A DNA stretch of 64,000 nt from Gautieria morchelliformis (taxonomy: Eukaryota > Basidiomycota > Agaricomycetes > Gomphales > Gomphaceae): positions 1 to 64,000 of the forward strand of contig WHVA01000029.1 of the NCBI GenBank assembly GCA_015179125.1, written 5' to 3'. Under the pieces are notes generated by a model. That model was not told where the DNA came from, searched no databases, and worked only from the letters and a program-made list of their open reading frames with translations. Positions within the stretch are counted from its first letter, which is position 1, and each line of letters begins with the position of its first letter. The position numbers and the translations under genes were made by a program. Below are positions 1 to 10,364 of this stretch, in pieces.

Positions 1-3000
1 AGACTGTTTGAGGGCCGTAAAGTGCTTTCTTCAGCAGGAGGACATCATCTTTGTCTCCGGTCTCATATCCATACGGCTGTCTCATGTAAATAGGTTCTGG
101 CAGTGTAGCATTCAGATACGCACTGTCCACATCCATTTGGTGAATAGGCCAGTTGTTCTGGCAGCCAATGGCACATATAATCCGTAAGGAAGTCATCCGA
201 GCAACAGGTGCATAGGTTTCATTGTAGTCGACTCCAAAACTTTGTGTAAAGCCTTGGGCGACCATCCTCGATCTAGGTGTGATGGGTTCACCTTCTGGAT
301 TGCGTTTCCAGAGGAATACCCATCTATTTCCGACAATATTTGCCCCAGGAGGTGGTTTAACCACTTCCCATACACCTTTGTCGAGTAGCACCTTATATTC
401 TTTATCCATCGATGCTTTCCACATAGGATCATTTAAGGCTTCATCTGCATTGCTAGGCTCAGTCTGATTCAAATCCGGCAGCACATTATCTTTGTTTTGA
501 TCAGAGGTCGAAAGTGTACTGATGGCAAGGTTATAATCACTGATGCCGTCAGTGACAGAGGATAAATCTTGTTCGAATAATTTGTCTTGATGGTCCTCAA
601 TGTCCTCGTAAGCTAGTGTAGTGATATCTGCACCAGCATGTCTCTTGGTTTGAGATCTTGTTACGGGACCACTTGGGGCCGGCTGCACCTGCTGCTGACG
701 GATTCTCTCGCTTCTCCTTGTTGGAGCAGCTTCTTTAGGTCTGGCATCAACAGTCTGACTGGGTTGCAGCTCTTTCAGACGTTCCTCTGGTTCATCATCA
801 TCAATTTCCTCGATCTTTGCCTCTTCGCTGACTAAGCGGCTAGGCATAGGTGCTGGCGCCGAGATGGCCTGTACCATTTTTCTGGACGTAGGTAGCTGTG
901 ACTCTTCAATAGAAATGATTGGAGCTTTGCCCCGCTTCATCTCTGAGTCAAATATAACATTCCGCTCGACAGAAACCTTCTGAGAGTCAGGCCAGTAGAT
1001 GCAGTGACCATGGCTCTGTCCAGAGATTCCTATCCACCGAGCTCTTTTGGCACGGGCTGCTAATTTGTTTCCCTCTTTGACTTTAACGTAGACTTCAATT
1101 CCCCACACATGTATGTCTTTCAGGTTCGGTTTCTCGTGATGGATCATTTCAAAAGGGGTTTTGTCTGGCAAAGCTCTTGTGTATGTCCGATTCCTAAGAT
1201 AGTTGGCGTGCAAAATTGCATGCCCCCATAGAGTCTTAGGAAGACTTGATTCCAATAGCATGGCACGAGCTCTTTCAACTAGAGTTCGGTTTAAACGTTC
1301 AGCAACACCATTTGACTCTGGGGTGTCGTGCACGGTTAACCGATGCTTCGTGCCTTGCTTGGCTAAATGCTGTTCAAATTCTGAGCTTGTATATTCGCCC
1401 CCTCTGTCGGAAACAAGTGCTTTGATGTGCACGTTCCTCTGTCGAAGCATCAAGGCCTCGTAGAGTTTGTATTTTGAAAATGCTTCCGATTTGTTTGCCA
1501 TCAAATAGATAACCGATTCCCTTGAATAGTCGTCGATGAAAGACACATAATAGGATTTCTTGTCAATTGTGGAGTGTCTCGCTGGTCCCCAGACATCAGA
1601 ATAAATTCTGTCACCGAATTTTGATGATCGGCTTCTGGGTTCCTGAGGAAGTGATTTGCGTGCAATCTTCGCCTGAATGCACGCATCGCAAACAACCTTG
1701 TCACCTTTTGAGCTCAATTCAATGCCTAATATCATGCCACGGTTGAGCAAGTGCTGTAGGGACTTTTGTGAAATATGCCCCATTTTCTGATGTATCTCCA
1801 TGGCTGATGCGCATACATGCGCTTCGGCACTTGTGTGTTGTAAATCAAATCGATATAAGCCATTCAGCTTCGGTGCTTGCATCAATATCCTGCCTTTACG
1901 ATTGGATATTGTGCATTTCTGATCAGCTATTTGTGTGTTATAGCCTGCATCATCGCACCGGCCGATCGAGATGAGGGTAACAGCCATTTTTGGCGCGTAG
2001 AACGTATCCTTCAATGTAATGTTCACGGTCTTATCTCCAACCTTATTAGATAGCACGAGTGAGCCTGAACCGAAGGCATCAAAAGTGCCTTTGTTGGCTG
2101 CACGAATTGTGCGCGGCTGTGAGAATGGACTGTAATCCCTCAATAAATTCTTGTGAGGGGTCATATGTGCGGTCGTTCCAGTGTCGAGGATAACAACAGT
2201 GTCCAGAGATAAACTACTCAAATTAGAGCAGTCGAAGTTGGCGAAAGCGGCTGGACTGCCACTCTCATCCTCCTCAGAGGACACTTCTTCGGCAACATTC
2301 GCCTTGGCTTTGCCCTTCTTCTTTTTGGCCTTCGCTTTCTTCTTCTGACGTGGCCCCTGGCCTTCTTTACCACCTCCTTTAGCCCAGCAACTCTCTATAG
2401 CATGTCCAGGCTTGTGGCAATTAGTGCATGCAGGCACCTTCGGGTCTTTCCGGCCCTTCTGCCCTTTTGTTGATGAACCAATAAATGCCTGCTCTTCTTG
2501 TGAAATATTGAGAGTCTTTCTCCTGTCGTATTGAGCCTTTAGTACTCTGATAATATCATCAGGCACTAAGGGCATTCCACATTCTTCGAGCGACATGGTA
2601 AGGGCATTCATAACTGCCTCATAGGAGGGTGGAAGTGATGCAAGGATAATGTCGGTGAACTCTCCTTCAGAAATTCTGGCTCCCATCTCATTGAGACGAG
2701 CATAGAGGTCTTGGGCCTTGTCCAAGTGATCTCTCAAGTCTCCATCCTCAGGACACCTCATACTGCGAAGCTGTCTCTGTAGGTTGGTGAGGACCATCTT
2801 GGGCTTTTTGGTCATCTCATTGACCAATGCATCCCAGACTTCTTTTGCTGTATGTCTCTTCTGTAGCATCAGGGCTAGTGACTCTGACACTGAGACGATT
2901 ATTTGGGTTTTGGCCTGTCCTTCTCTGGCAAGATACTTCTCCAGCTTCTCCTCAGCCTTCTCAATCTGAGTTTCCTCAGCTTCTGTGAGAATATGGCCTG

Positions 3001-3172
3001 GGGGCATGACTGGAGGATCAGGAGGTCGAATGGCTCTCCCTTCTATATGCCTGAGTAGATTTTTGGACTCAAAATAACTTGTGAGAGTAGCTCGCCACAG
3101 AGGCCAATTACTTCCATCTGTTGCAAGCTTCTCCACACCCAAAAGCTTCTGCGAAGTATCTGCGGGGCCCAT
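1..3172 (-). CDS. gag-pol polyprotein of copia element 1 (partial)
   Basis: A single frame stays open from the ATG at 3172-3170 to the window edge, about 1,050 residues. Visible parts in order: gag with a C-x2-C-x4-H-x4-C zinc knuckle (CTNCHKPGHAIESC) near 2430; protease active site ILDTGTTAH near 2170; the integrase zinc-binding segment and DDE core (SDVWGP, FIDDYS, SDRGGEYT, PESNGVAER) between 1900 and 1270; reverse transcriptase from about 440, including SRMVAQGFTQ and PIYMRQPYGYE. The frame was checked at five motifs and is the same throughout. The ATG lies inside the primer-binding site. At the extreme edge the conserved LYGLKQS reads YGPQTV, which one surplus G at 12-14 explains, so the pol reading frame is probably broken just as it leaves the window. 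Confidence 0.9.
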   Translation of the reverse strand, partial: MGPADTSQKLLGVEKLATDGSNWPLWRATLTSYFESKNLLRHIEGRAIRPPDPPVMPPGHILTEAEETQIEKAEEKLEKYLAREGQAKTQIIVSVSESLALMLQKRHTAKEVWDALVNEMTKKPKMVLTNLQRQLRSMRCPEDGDLRDHLDKAQDLYARLNEMGARISEGEFTDIILASLPPSYEAVMNALTMSLEECGMPLVPDDIIRVLKAQYDRRKTLNISQEEQAFIGSSTKGQKGRKDPKVPACTNCHKPGHAIESCWAKGGGKEGQGPRQKKKAKAKKKKGKAKANVAEEVSSEEDESGSPAAFANFDCSNLSSLSLDTVVILDTGTTAHMTPHKNLLRDYSPFSQPRTIRAANKGTFDAFGSGSLVLSNKVGDKTVNITLKDTFYAPKMAVTLISIGRCDDAGYNTQIADQKCTISNRKGRILMQAPKLNGLYRFDLQHTSAEAHVCASAMEIHQKMGHISQKSLQHLLNRGMILGIELSSKGDKVVCDACIQAKIARKSLPQEPRSRSSKFGDRIYSDVWGPARHSTIDKKSYYVSFIDDYSRESVIYLMANKSEAFSKYKLYEALMLRQRNVHIKALVSDRGGEYTSSEFEQHLAKQGTKHRLTVHDTPESNGVAERLNRTLVERARAMLLESSLPKTLWGHAILHANYLRNRTYTRALPDKTPFEMIHHEKPNLKDIHVWGIEVYVKVKEGNKLAARAKRARWIGISGQSHGHCIYWPDSQKVSVERNVIFDSEMKRGKAPIISIEESQLPTSRKMVQAISAPAPMPSRLVSEEAKIEEIDDDEPEERLKELQPSQTVDARPKEAAPTRRSERIRQQQVQPAPSGPVTRSQTKRHAGADITTLAYEDIEDHQDKLFEQDLSSVTDGISDYNLAISTLSTSDQNKDNVLPDLNQTEPSNADEALNDPMWKASMDKEYKVLLDKGVWEVVKPPPGANIVGNRWVFLWKRNPEGEPITPRSRMVAQGFTQSFGVDYNETYAPVARMTSLRIICAIGCQNNWPIHQMDVDSAYLNATLPEPIYMRQPYGYETGDKDDVLLLKKALYGPQTV

Positions 3173-3177
3173 AACCC
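3165..3177 (-). promoter_or_regulatory. Primer-binding site, tRNA-iMet anticodon-arm type
   Basis: The minus strand reads GGGTTATGGGCCC, the complement of GGGCCCAUAACCC, the anticodon stem-loop of eukaryotic initiator tRNA-Met. Drosophila copia and yeast Ty5 are known to prime from this internal half-tRNA. Two other copia copies here carry the same site (4488-4499, 22308-22319). In this element the ATG of the site is also the gag start codon. Confidence 0.8.
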
Positions 3178-3178
3178 T

Positions 3179-3975
3179 TGTTAGCAACTAGGGGCTATGG
3201 CAGGGAAGGTTCGGTAGAGTTCTTAGAAAGCTAGAATCAAATATACTCTCTCAGTGAATTTATTGTCACTGATGTATTAATACAATACCTAGAATCAAAT
3301 ATACTACATGATTTTCAGTCAACATGCTATGTAAATATGAAAGATACTACTCGCCTCTCTCAGTGAATTTATTGTCACTGAGAGAGGAGTGTAATCCTGT
3401 CTCAGAAGGCATATACTTGCACCCGGCCCTTTAGCGCCCAAGGGCTCGCGCGTCGAAGTCATTTCAAACTCCGCTGGGTGCAGCCGCCTGTGAAAGTAGA
3501 AATAACAGAATGAAATGGGGAGATAGAGAGTGACTAGAAAATTTCGAAAATAAGCAGAGAAATGGATGCATGGTACAAGAACAGTATGAGAAAATATTGA
3601 AACACCACACAATAAATTGAATATATTATGCTTGATTTTGGTGCAGGAGCATAAATGCACCCAACAGCGGCTGCACCCAGCGGAGTTTGAAATGACTTCG
3701 ACGCGCAAGCCCTTGGGCGCTAAAGGGCCGGGTGCACGTATATGCCTTCTGAGACAGGATAGTGCTCCTCTCTCAGTGACAATAAATTCACTGAGAGAGG
3801 CGAGTAGTATCTTTCATATTTACATAGCATGTTGACTGAAAATCATGTAGTGTATTTGATTCTAGGTATTGTATTAATATATTAGTGACAATAAATTCAC
3901 TGAGAGAGTACATTTGATTCTAGCTTTCTAAGAACTCTACCGAACCTTCCCTGCCATAGCCCCTAGTTGCTAACA
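3179..3975 (-). repeat. LTR candidate of element 1, built as a large inverted repeat
   Basis: The block starts TGTTAGCAAC and ends GTTGCTAACA, so it has the TG...CA termini of an LTR. It lies between the primer-binding site and the host NLR sequence. Its two ends are inverted copies of each other: about 310 bp (3179-3490 and 3664-3975) at roughly 97% identity, around a 170-bp centre. Each arm also holds two copies of a motif reading CTCAGTGAATTTATTGTCAC. It may be one unusually palindromic LTR, or the 5' LTR fused head-to-head to an inverted solo LTR of the same family. Confidence 0.7.
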
Positions 3976-4303
3976 AAAATTTGCAAGAGTGTTCAGTGAA
4001 GCAGGATGATGGAAGGATGCTGAAGAGCTGGAGGGTAAGGTCATGGAGGCAAGGAAAAGGGTCCTTGGTGAGGAGCATCCCGACACCCTGACCACCATGG
4101 GTGACCTTGCCTCAACCTATTGGAATCAGGGCCGATGGAAGGATGCTGAAGAGCTGGAGTTTCAAGTCATGGAGTCGAGGAAGAGGGACCTTGGTGAGGA
4201 GCATTCTGATACCCTGACTGCCATGGACAACCTTGCCTCAACCTATCAGAATCAGGGCCGGTGGAAGATTGCTGAAGAGCTGGGGGTTCAAGTTATAGAG
4301 TGG
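3976..4303 (+). pseudogene. NLR-type TPR fragment interrupted by copia element 1
   Basis: Read forward from 3976, the translation gives KFARVFSEAG, a stop (TGA at 4009-4011), then WKDAEELEGKVMEARK and two further 42-residue TPR units containing GEEHPDTLTTMGDLAS and GEEHSDTLTAMDNLAS. The opening matches the junction between NB-ARC and TPR in the NLR at 14.1 kb on the other strand (KRFAKVFHEAGRW). The upstream NB-ARC part should therefore lie beyond the retroelement, outside the window. Similarity to TPR units ends near 4303, where a copia remnant starts. It is broken by the insertion, by the nonsense codon (AGA to TGA by comparison) and by the 3' truncation. Confidence 0.85.
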
Positions 4304-5340
4304 AGCGTTTTGTACTCTTGTGGAGTGACTGAATATATTCAGGATCAATGGAGCGCCTCCTGTGCTCCATCTTGGATCTGTACCTTGAGCAGCCCCAGAA
4401 CTTTGCCCTCATGAGTTTGGTGCTTATCACGCACCTTTCAATTTCTGAATCGCACATAGTGAAGTTCTTTCCTTCAATCAGAGCACAGGGCCCATAACCT
4501 GCCTGTTACATGCAATGACTGAGTTTGGAGGAATAAAAGATTAGAATCCTACTATGGGTGGACACGAGTTTAAACTCCCTTATTGGGGTGGCCACATGAA
4601 GCCGAGCTCAGGTAAATAAATAATTAGCCATTGACTTTAGCGTCAGATCTCTTCGAGGCCCAATCTTTGGACACAAGATGACGTGTCTGAAATTAATGAG
4701 ACATGTCATAAGGGCGCATGTAGGCAGGTTGTCTTGCTGACAGCTTTTGCACGTGACTGCTGTTATATTATGGATGGGAATGCCTAGCTTCATTCCAGTG
4801 CATCCCAAGGTATGGATTCACGCACATGCTAGTCACCGACCCTGGATCCATTACACGCACATGTGACATCACTTGCACATGCATCTTGCCGGTCCCTTTA
4901 ACCCTGAGCCGAATATTTGGATAGTCGCAATACAAGCGAATCTCATGAAAGCAAATGCATGGCGACTGATCACAGAAAATATCCAAAGACCCATGGATGC
5001 AGGAAAAGCGGAAAAATGGGTACTGAAAAGAAAGGAGGCTGCCGGCATCCTACTTATATCCCTAGCTCCATCGCAATACATCCACATCGAGGGCATCAGG
5101 GACAACCCTATTGAAATGTGGAGAAGGATAAGGCTTGCACACCAATTATCTGTGGTGACACCAACCACAGCCCAAAGAAAAAGGAGCAACATCAAAACTG
5201 GTGCAATGTGCAAGAAGCAAGGCCACCCGGCAGATTGGTGCTGGATCACCCACCCTGACCTCAAACCTGCGCAAAAAGGCCATATAGCGGAAGAGCTCAC
5301 TGGAAATGCGAGTTTTAAACTTTTCAAGTTCCGCTACTAG
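4304..5340. mobile_element. Rearranged copia remnant (gag pieces in opposite orientations)
   Basis: A primer-binding site (4488-4499) and a gag N-terminus (LIEGKNFTMCDSEIE) lie on the minus strand between 4304 and 4500. They resemble the gag start of the complete element at 22.3 kb (MIEEKNLSMPKSETE). From about 4873 to 5340 the plus strand encodes later gag: NAWRLITENIQRPMDAGKAE, EKWVLKRKEAAGILL, PIEMWRRI and a decayed zinc knuckle CKKQGHPADWC. Two parts of the same gene facing away from each other imply an inversion or two nested fragments. The 4500-4870 interval, beginning TG at 4500 directly after the primer site, may be LTR sequence. No protease, integrase or RT remains. Confidence 0.8.
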
Positions 5341-5544
5341 AGTACTTCAGTTTCTCTACACAACCTAATGGATAGTCCAGTCTGACAATATTCATATTGC
5401 AATTAAACCTGTGTGAGCATCTGACTTGTAGCTGTACTAGCCCAAATAGCCGTGTGCCATTTTGATGGACACAGTGCTGACAACGTGCACCCTTGCTCAC
5501 ACCGAATGCCTCGGCTCTCCTGGACAGCCTTAATTGCCAAGATC

Positions 5545-6563
5545 AAGGTATGTGAAACTCATTGATCTCACTAACTGCCCTCTTCGTCTGCTTAGTTCAG
5601 ATCTTTTGCAGAGCTGAGGCAACAGCAGGCCATATACCTTGCGCTACAGATAATCAGCGGCCACATTGGACTTCCCATCCTCCTCATTTTCTCTATCTTT
5701 CCCAAAAAAACGAGATGGAATGTTACATTTATTAGCTTCTGCTTCACGTGGATATTGTCTCAGAGCTGCCATCTATGGACCTCGTAAACCTGGACAAATT
5801 CGACGGACGAGAATTGCGGTGCTTCTCCTTCGCCATCACCTGTGACTGGTATTTATTAGACCTTTCTTCACCACAACAGCTTCTATCGGTGCCTTATGTA
5901 TCTCTGCTGTTGTTCTCGTTGCCAAGTCTCAGCGCTACTCCAGTAACGTCTCAGTTCTTATATGGCAATGCCTTTTCTGACCATAGTTTTGTGAGCACTT
6001 TGTATCATGTACACTATGTAAGCGAGACAGGTGACCGCCTCCCCAGGATTCTCTGTCAGTTGATGGTTACTCTGATACTTGATGGTAAGTGGATTCTCTT
6101 TGCGAAGCTTCGCTGATTGTACTCAAAGCGTGTATAATCCCCATTCTGTACTGTCATTGGCGGTTTTTCCAACGGACTGGAGAAAAGGGACTTCAAATAT
6201 CACTCTCTGTGATCTTGCGCGTCATCTTTCTTTGCATATATCGTGTTGTGGTCGCCGTGTATGTTCCCTTCCCCCATATGCAGTCTTTCGCATCCTGTGT
6301 CTGATCATTTGCATGGGTATCTGCGCGGCTACATACGAACTTGCCAATGTGAAAGAGCCTATGTGGCAACTATGCTTAGCACATGGAAAATGCTCAGCCT
6401 TAGTGGTCCTAAAGGAATTGGACTTTCTTTCATCCCTGTGTGGGTCGACATGCTGCAAGCCGGAAGTGCATTTTGGCCGCCATCGTGCTATAGCGACTGT
6501 ACTATTACTCACGAGCTCCAACTCTCACAGCCCCTCTCATTGCTTTTCTTATCTTTGGCATGA
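5545..6563 (+). CDS. Probable multi-pass membrane protein, multi-exon, possibly decayed
   Basis: Several hydrophobic coding segments follow each other in different frames, as expected for a gene with short introns. Around 5620-5760 the translation gives IISGHIGLPILLIFSIF and WNVTFISFCFTWIL. Around 5880-5940 it gives LLSVPYVSLLLFSLPSL. Around 6140-6270 it gives ILYCHWRFFQRTGEK followed by ISLSVILRVIFLCIYRVVVA. The spacing of hydrophobic helices and the HWR motif between two of them recall a basidiomycete seven-helix family of unknown function, but this is from memory of the pattern only. I could not settle exon borders, the start or the stop, and some segments may be disrupted. Confidence 0.45.
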
Positions 6564-6579
6564 GCAAGATGAGTAATAT

Positions 6580-8180
6580 CTTGTTGGTTCCTCCTTTTTC
6601 ACTCTTGGTATTCTTCCTTGTACATCTCTATCGCCTGACATATATTGCACTGTGTTCGCCTTCATTTCCGCAGTACTCAGTGGCGTGCACCGTGTGATGT
6701 GATGTAGTGTAATGGCACACCTCAGGCTTGAGCGAGTACCGAGAAAATGTGCCATGACGGCAAATTTCTCTGAACTAAATCTGCAGTGAGCAATGTTCTA
6801 TCCAAGTATGCTAGAGACATCAGGTCTATCCAGTTATCCAACTTCATACATACTAGAGCAAGGGCCGATACCGGCAGACCCCTTGCTCTGGAAATGCACT
6901 GGACAAATGGCTGTAATAATTTGTACTACTTATTTACACAACGAAGAGTTACGTAGTTGATACGTAGTCAAAATGCCAGAAGTCAGAAGCACATATGCTT
7001 CTTAGGACTCATTGAGGCCATCCCTTCAATTTTTCCTTTGCATAGGCGATGCTACCAGAGGCAGAGGCAGCGATATAACCAGCATCTCCCGGATAAGCCT
7101 TTGGGGTCTTCCACATGGACGAACTGCGCTGTGTGCATGGGCGGATGTTGAGATATGTTTCCGTGAGATGTTTCTATGGGCTTTGCACTTGGTACTAAAG
7201 ATGGGCGAAACGCAAAGCTGCACACGCATAAGACACAATTCAACCGTGCACAAGAAATAGTACATTACGAGGCTGAACTTACTCATGGGTCGTGGCACCA
7301 ATAACATGAGCCTCTACCACGCTTAGTTTCCTTTGGGGAACCCAAGTTCCTAAGTGGTTGTTTTCGAATGCGAACTCAAGCAAAGATACATACTCCTGCA
7401 GGACATGTCAGCGTGAAGCGAGGAACCATTCTGAGATCTTACTGAATTAAACTTTTTCCTGGACTTCTTCATCTTTTTGGACGGCTCGTCAATGTCCATG
7501 CGGCCAAATGTATCCGCCACTGCTTCCGCCTGGGGTCAATTGATTCCCTTGGGTTTTCCCGACAGTCCTGGAGCCACGCGTGTGGCGCAACGACGCAAGG
7601 GTCGGATGTGAGCTGGGACAGCTGGTAGACAGCCAGGTAGGCGTGAACCGACATTTTGAGGGTTGAGGGGGTTGTCGCTGTGTGCCATGGGTGTATGCTC
7701 CTTGACCGATATGGGAAGTTGGTATACCGCAGTCCCCTATCGCGTGGCGTGATTAGGAATGTTGCAAAATCATAAAATAAGCTGAAACTCACACCCAAAG
7801 TCCGTAGTCTGTCAACTCAACGCACTCGTCAGAACACGACCCAAGCAATGGCGCGTCCTCTGTGACTCCCGACGATGCAGCGCACGTACTCGACTCAGGT
7901 GGCATATATCACCGTAGGGTTCAGTAGGGTCGAGATTAAGCTTCTTCAACAGTGGGTGAGATCGGTGGCCAACTGTCATAGTACAGTACATGTCAGTTAG
8001 TACTCATGGACATCTTAATTTCCGGCCTACATCTTGACTGGCTAGGACTAAGGTCTCTGCAGGCTTCAACTTCAGGCCCGCTCCCACGTCCTTCTTCGAA
8101 CATGAGCTTCCTTTTGATTATTTTACCTGGTCATGTTCCCCTGAATTAATGCCAAGTGGAATTTCTATACTGAAATGATC
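6580..8180. other. No recognisable gene
   Basis: Only short open frames with no recognisable motif or consistent exon structure. A minus-strand frame at 7469-7798 is open for 109 codons but is not assignable. Confidence 0.5.
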
Positions 8181-8189
8181 CACGACACG

Positions 8190-8648
8190 CTAGATACGGT
8201 TTTGCTCATCTTCTTCCATCACGGCACGGTCCGGCCTGGTTACTGTGGGGATTCCTGCTAGGAATATGCAGTGACGAAGAATAAATGGAGTATTTGGAAA
8301 AGAAAATAGCAAGAATTGAAAACGATAATCCGACCCACCTAGAGCGCTTATCACCCCACTCGACTCCAAACAATCTCTTGAATAGTGGCTTCTCCTTGGT
8401 AAACGAAGCATAGCACAATGAGGAACTGGTGGCGTAACTTGAAGACAGGGAAGCAGGGGAGACATATGCCAGGCGGGCGTGCATTGGGTGCTGGAATAAT
8501 TAAGGTTATTCATCATGTACGAAAAATCGACCGGTGCAAGCAAGATGCACCAGAATCTCAACCCGCCACCCCTTCGGAGGATGATCATGTAGCCACCCGT
8601 CCACCCGTCCGCGTCCGACGTAAGATAGAAGTCGTTTAAATGCGGCAC
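8190..8648 (-). CDS. Unassigned minus-strand exon(s)
   Basis: I do not recognise this. On the minus strand a segment near 8410-8340 reads FTKEKPLFKRLFGVEWGDKR, which looks like real protein. It is followed by a possible short intron (GTGGGT near 8335 to TAG near 8265) and a hydrophilic tail. Other frames here are also open. It could be one or two exons of a larger gene whose remainder has decayed or was not recognised. No TATA box or convincing start could be fixed. Confidence 0.25.
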   Translation of the reverse strand: MPHLNDFYLTSDADGWTGGYMIILRRGGGLRFWCILLAPVDFSYMMNNLNYSSTQCTPAWHMSPLLPCLQVTPPVPHCAMLRLPRRSHYSRDCLESSGVISALGGSDYRFQFLLFSFPNTPFILRHCIFLAGIPTVTRPDRAVMEEDEQNRI

Positions 8649-8660
8649 CTTTATGTAATA

Positions 8661-9953
8661 TGGGTGTTTATGTCACGTGATGCGCCAAATCCTTGTCTGG
8701 GAAATTTTTTTTTTTTTCTTAGTCAAGACTGCAATGATACATCCAATAAGAGCAGTGACCACTATCAAATCAGTTTACATGAATTCTTTGTCAAGATTGG
8801 ACATGATGTTTGGAGGTAAAGTACGATGGCCATGGTATTTCTGGTTTGCCCAGACAGCTTGCGCCCCATTCAACCCCTTTTTATAGCCATCCATAAATCT
8901 AGCTGACCTATTAGCATACCTGTTGAAAAGTTAGAATCAGCTAATAAGAAACAATTCTTACACACCTCTGAATCTGTACCAGGGGGACATTGTCTAGACA
9001 GGCAAGCATGTTTGCTTGCATCTCATCAATGTTGGTGGTGCACGTGCTGGATCAATAGCGTAATTTTGCTGCACCCCAGTATTGCTCAATGAAATTGAGT
9101 TCGCAATGAAATTTTGGGTAAAAATCACAAATATGCCCCCGGGAGGTGATATATTCTTCCAATTCGGACTTCTGTGAGGCAAAGTCTGGTTGGGTGAATA
9201 GAAGCCGCCGGCAACAGCAATCTGTGCGGCCAGCCTCGCACTTAAACCCTGTGTCAGGGGACCACTGGTTCTTCCTTTTATTTCCCTTCCTTGCATCTCT
9301 TCCTCACATCTCTTTCATTGCATCCTTCCTGTATTCCTTCTTCTTTTGTGCATCACCACCAGTGGTGTGACTTGCTTATGTCATAGTGTAGCAGCTATAT
9401 AGTTTGTCGCTGAGGTAAGGAGATCCTCACTCTGTTCTCTTTGGATCTTCTCTACCTCAGGTGCGCCATCCATGTATTTACTTGCACACTGACTTATATA
9501 CTTTGGATGTCCTCTACCTCAGGTAGCCGCTCTAGGGAGTAGAGCACCAGGTAGAGTCGCACTTACAGTAGAACAGAGTCACCCCCTGAAGACCGACGGT
9601 TCGGACTGGGCGTACCGAACACGATGAGTTTCCGCATTGCGTACGTTGCTTCCGTGACGTCCCTCTTCCTTCTCGAAGACTGGCAGCCTGGCTGGAGATT
9701 GCGCAGACCGAACGTGGAAGGATCCCACATTGCGTTAGCAGCTGCCACCGGTGTCTCTCTTTGAGGCCTTTTCCTCGTGTTCCCACAAGAGAGTGTACCG
9801 TTCCGGACGGCACTATAAACCGCTGCACGACATGCAGTAGGGTGCACCGCCCTCTGAAGGCCAAGGCGACACCATAAACCACCAACCCCCTAATTCCTTA
9901 GTCCGACTTATCTACAACCCGAGTAGCTGACATCCACTATTCACCGCACACCC
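8661..9953. other. No recognisable gene
   Basis: Holds a 13-T tract near 8706-8718, two copies of CTCTACCTCAGG about 60 bp apart (9450-9520), and open frames on the minus strand (9532-9885) without recognisable domains. Confidence 0.5.
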
Positions 9954-10364
9954 TCATGATGCCACCCTTCTGTCTAGTTCTGATCTCCAGGGATTTCCGA
10001 TACGTAACAGGCGACACCTTTGTCCCTTGCCTCCCGCATGGGGCACACCCATCTTGCCCTTGCCTTTGTTCATGGGCAAGGGGGATGCTAGCTTGTAGCT
10101 AAGCAGCACACCATCCTCAACCACACTTGGCAATCTGTGGTCAGGGGCTTGCTTGTTCTGGATTGGGGGAATGAGTGCGGTGAGGTCTATGACCTCTCCA
10201 TCTTCCAGAACCCTGGGCTCTGAGTCCAGGGTAGCATAAGCTGTGGTGTCACTATGCTGCGCCTGGGATTTGGGCCACAAGCTGGAAGCTTGCATCCATC
10301 TTCGACTGTGTGGAATCATCACATTCACAGCCAACAGTAGAGGGGGTCTACTGGAGGGCCTCAT
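9954..10364 (-). CDS. Unassigned 136-codon ORF
   Basis: An open frame on the minus strand begins at ATG 10364. Its middle is acidic and reads LEDGEVIDLTALIPPIQ, and its C-terminal third is basic and Gly/Lys-rich (NKGKGKMGVP). No domain is recognised. It lies just beyond the 3' end of the NLR repeat array, on the same strand. It may be a small gene or part of a decayed element; the overall composition looks protein-like. Confidence 0.25.
   Translation of the reverse strand: MRPSSRPPLLLAVNVMIPHSRRWMQASSLWPKSQAQHSDTTAYATLDSEPRVLEDGEVIDLTALIPPIQNKQAPDHRLPSVVEDGVLLSYKLASPLPMNKGKGKMGVPHAGGKGQRCRLLRIGNPWRSELDRRVAS

Larger units (their letters stand above)
1..3975 (-). mobile_element. Ty1/copia retrotransposon, 5' portion (element 1)
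   Basis: This is the 5' part of a Ty1/copia (Pseudoviridae-like) LTR retrotransposon read on the minus strand. Going leftwards, the order is a 5' LTR candidate (3179-3975), a primer-binding site (3165-3177), gag with a CCHC knuckle, an aspartic protease, integrase and the start of reverse transcriptase, which runs off the left edge. PR-INT-RT order is diagnostic of copia rather than gypsy. To the right of 3975 the sequence resumes directly as a TPR-encoding NLR fragment, so the element sits inside a former NLR gene. The 3' LTR and the target duplication lie outside the window. Confidence 0.93.

Noticed and set aside
1501..1704. Minus-strand 67-codon ORF and other small frames in 1-3172
   Set aside because: They overlap the gag-pol frame, which has all the retroelement motifs.
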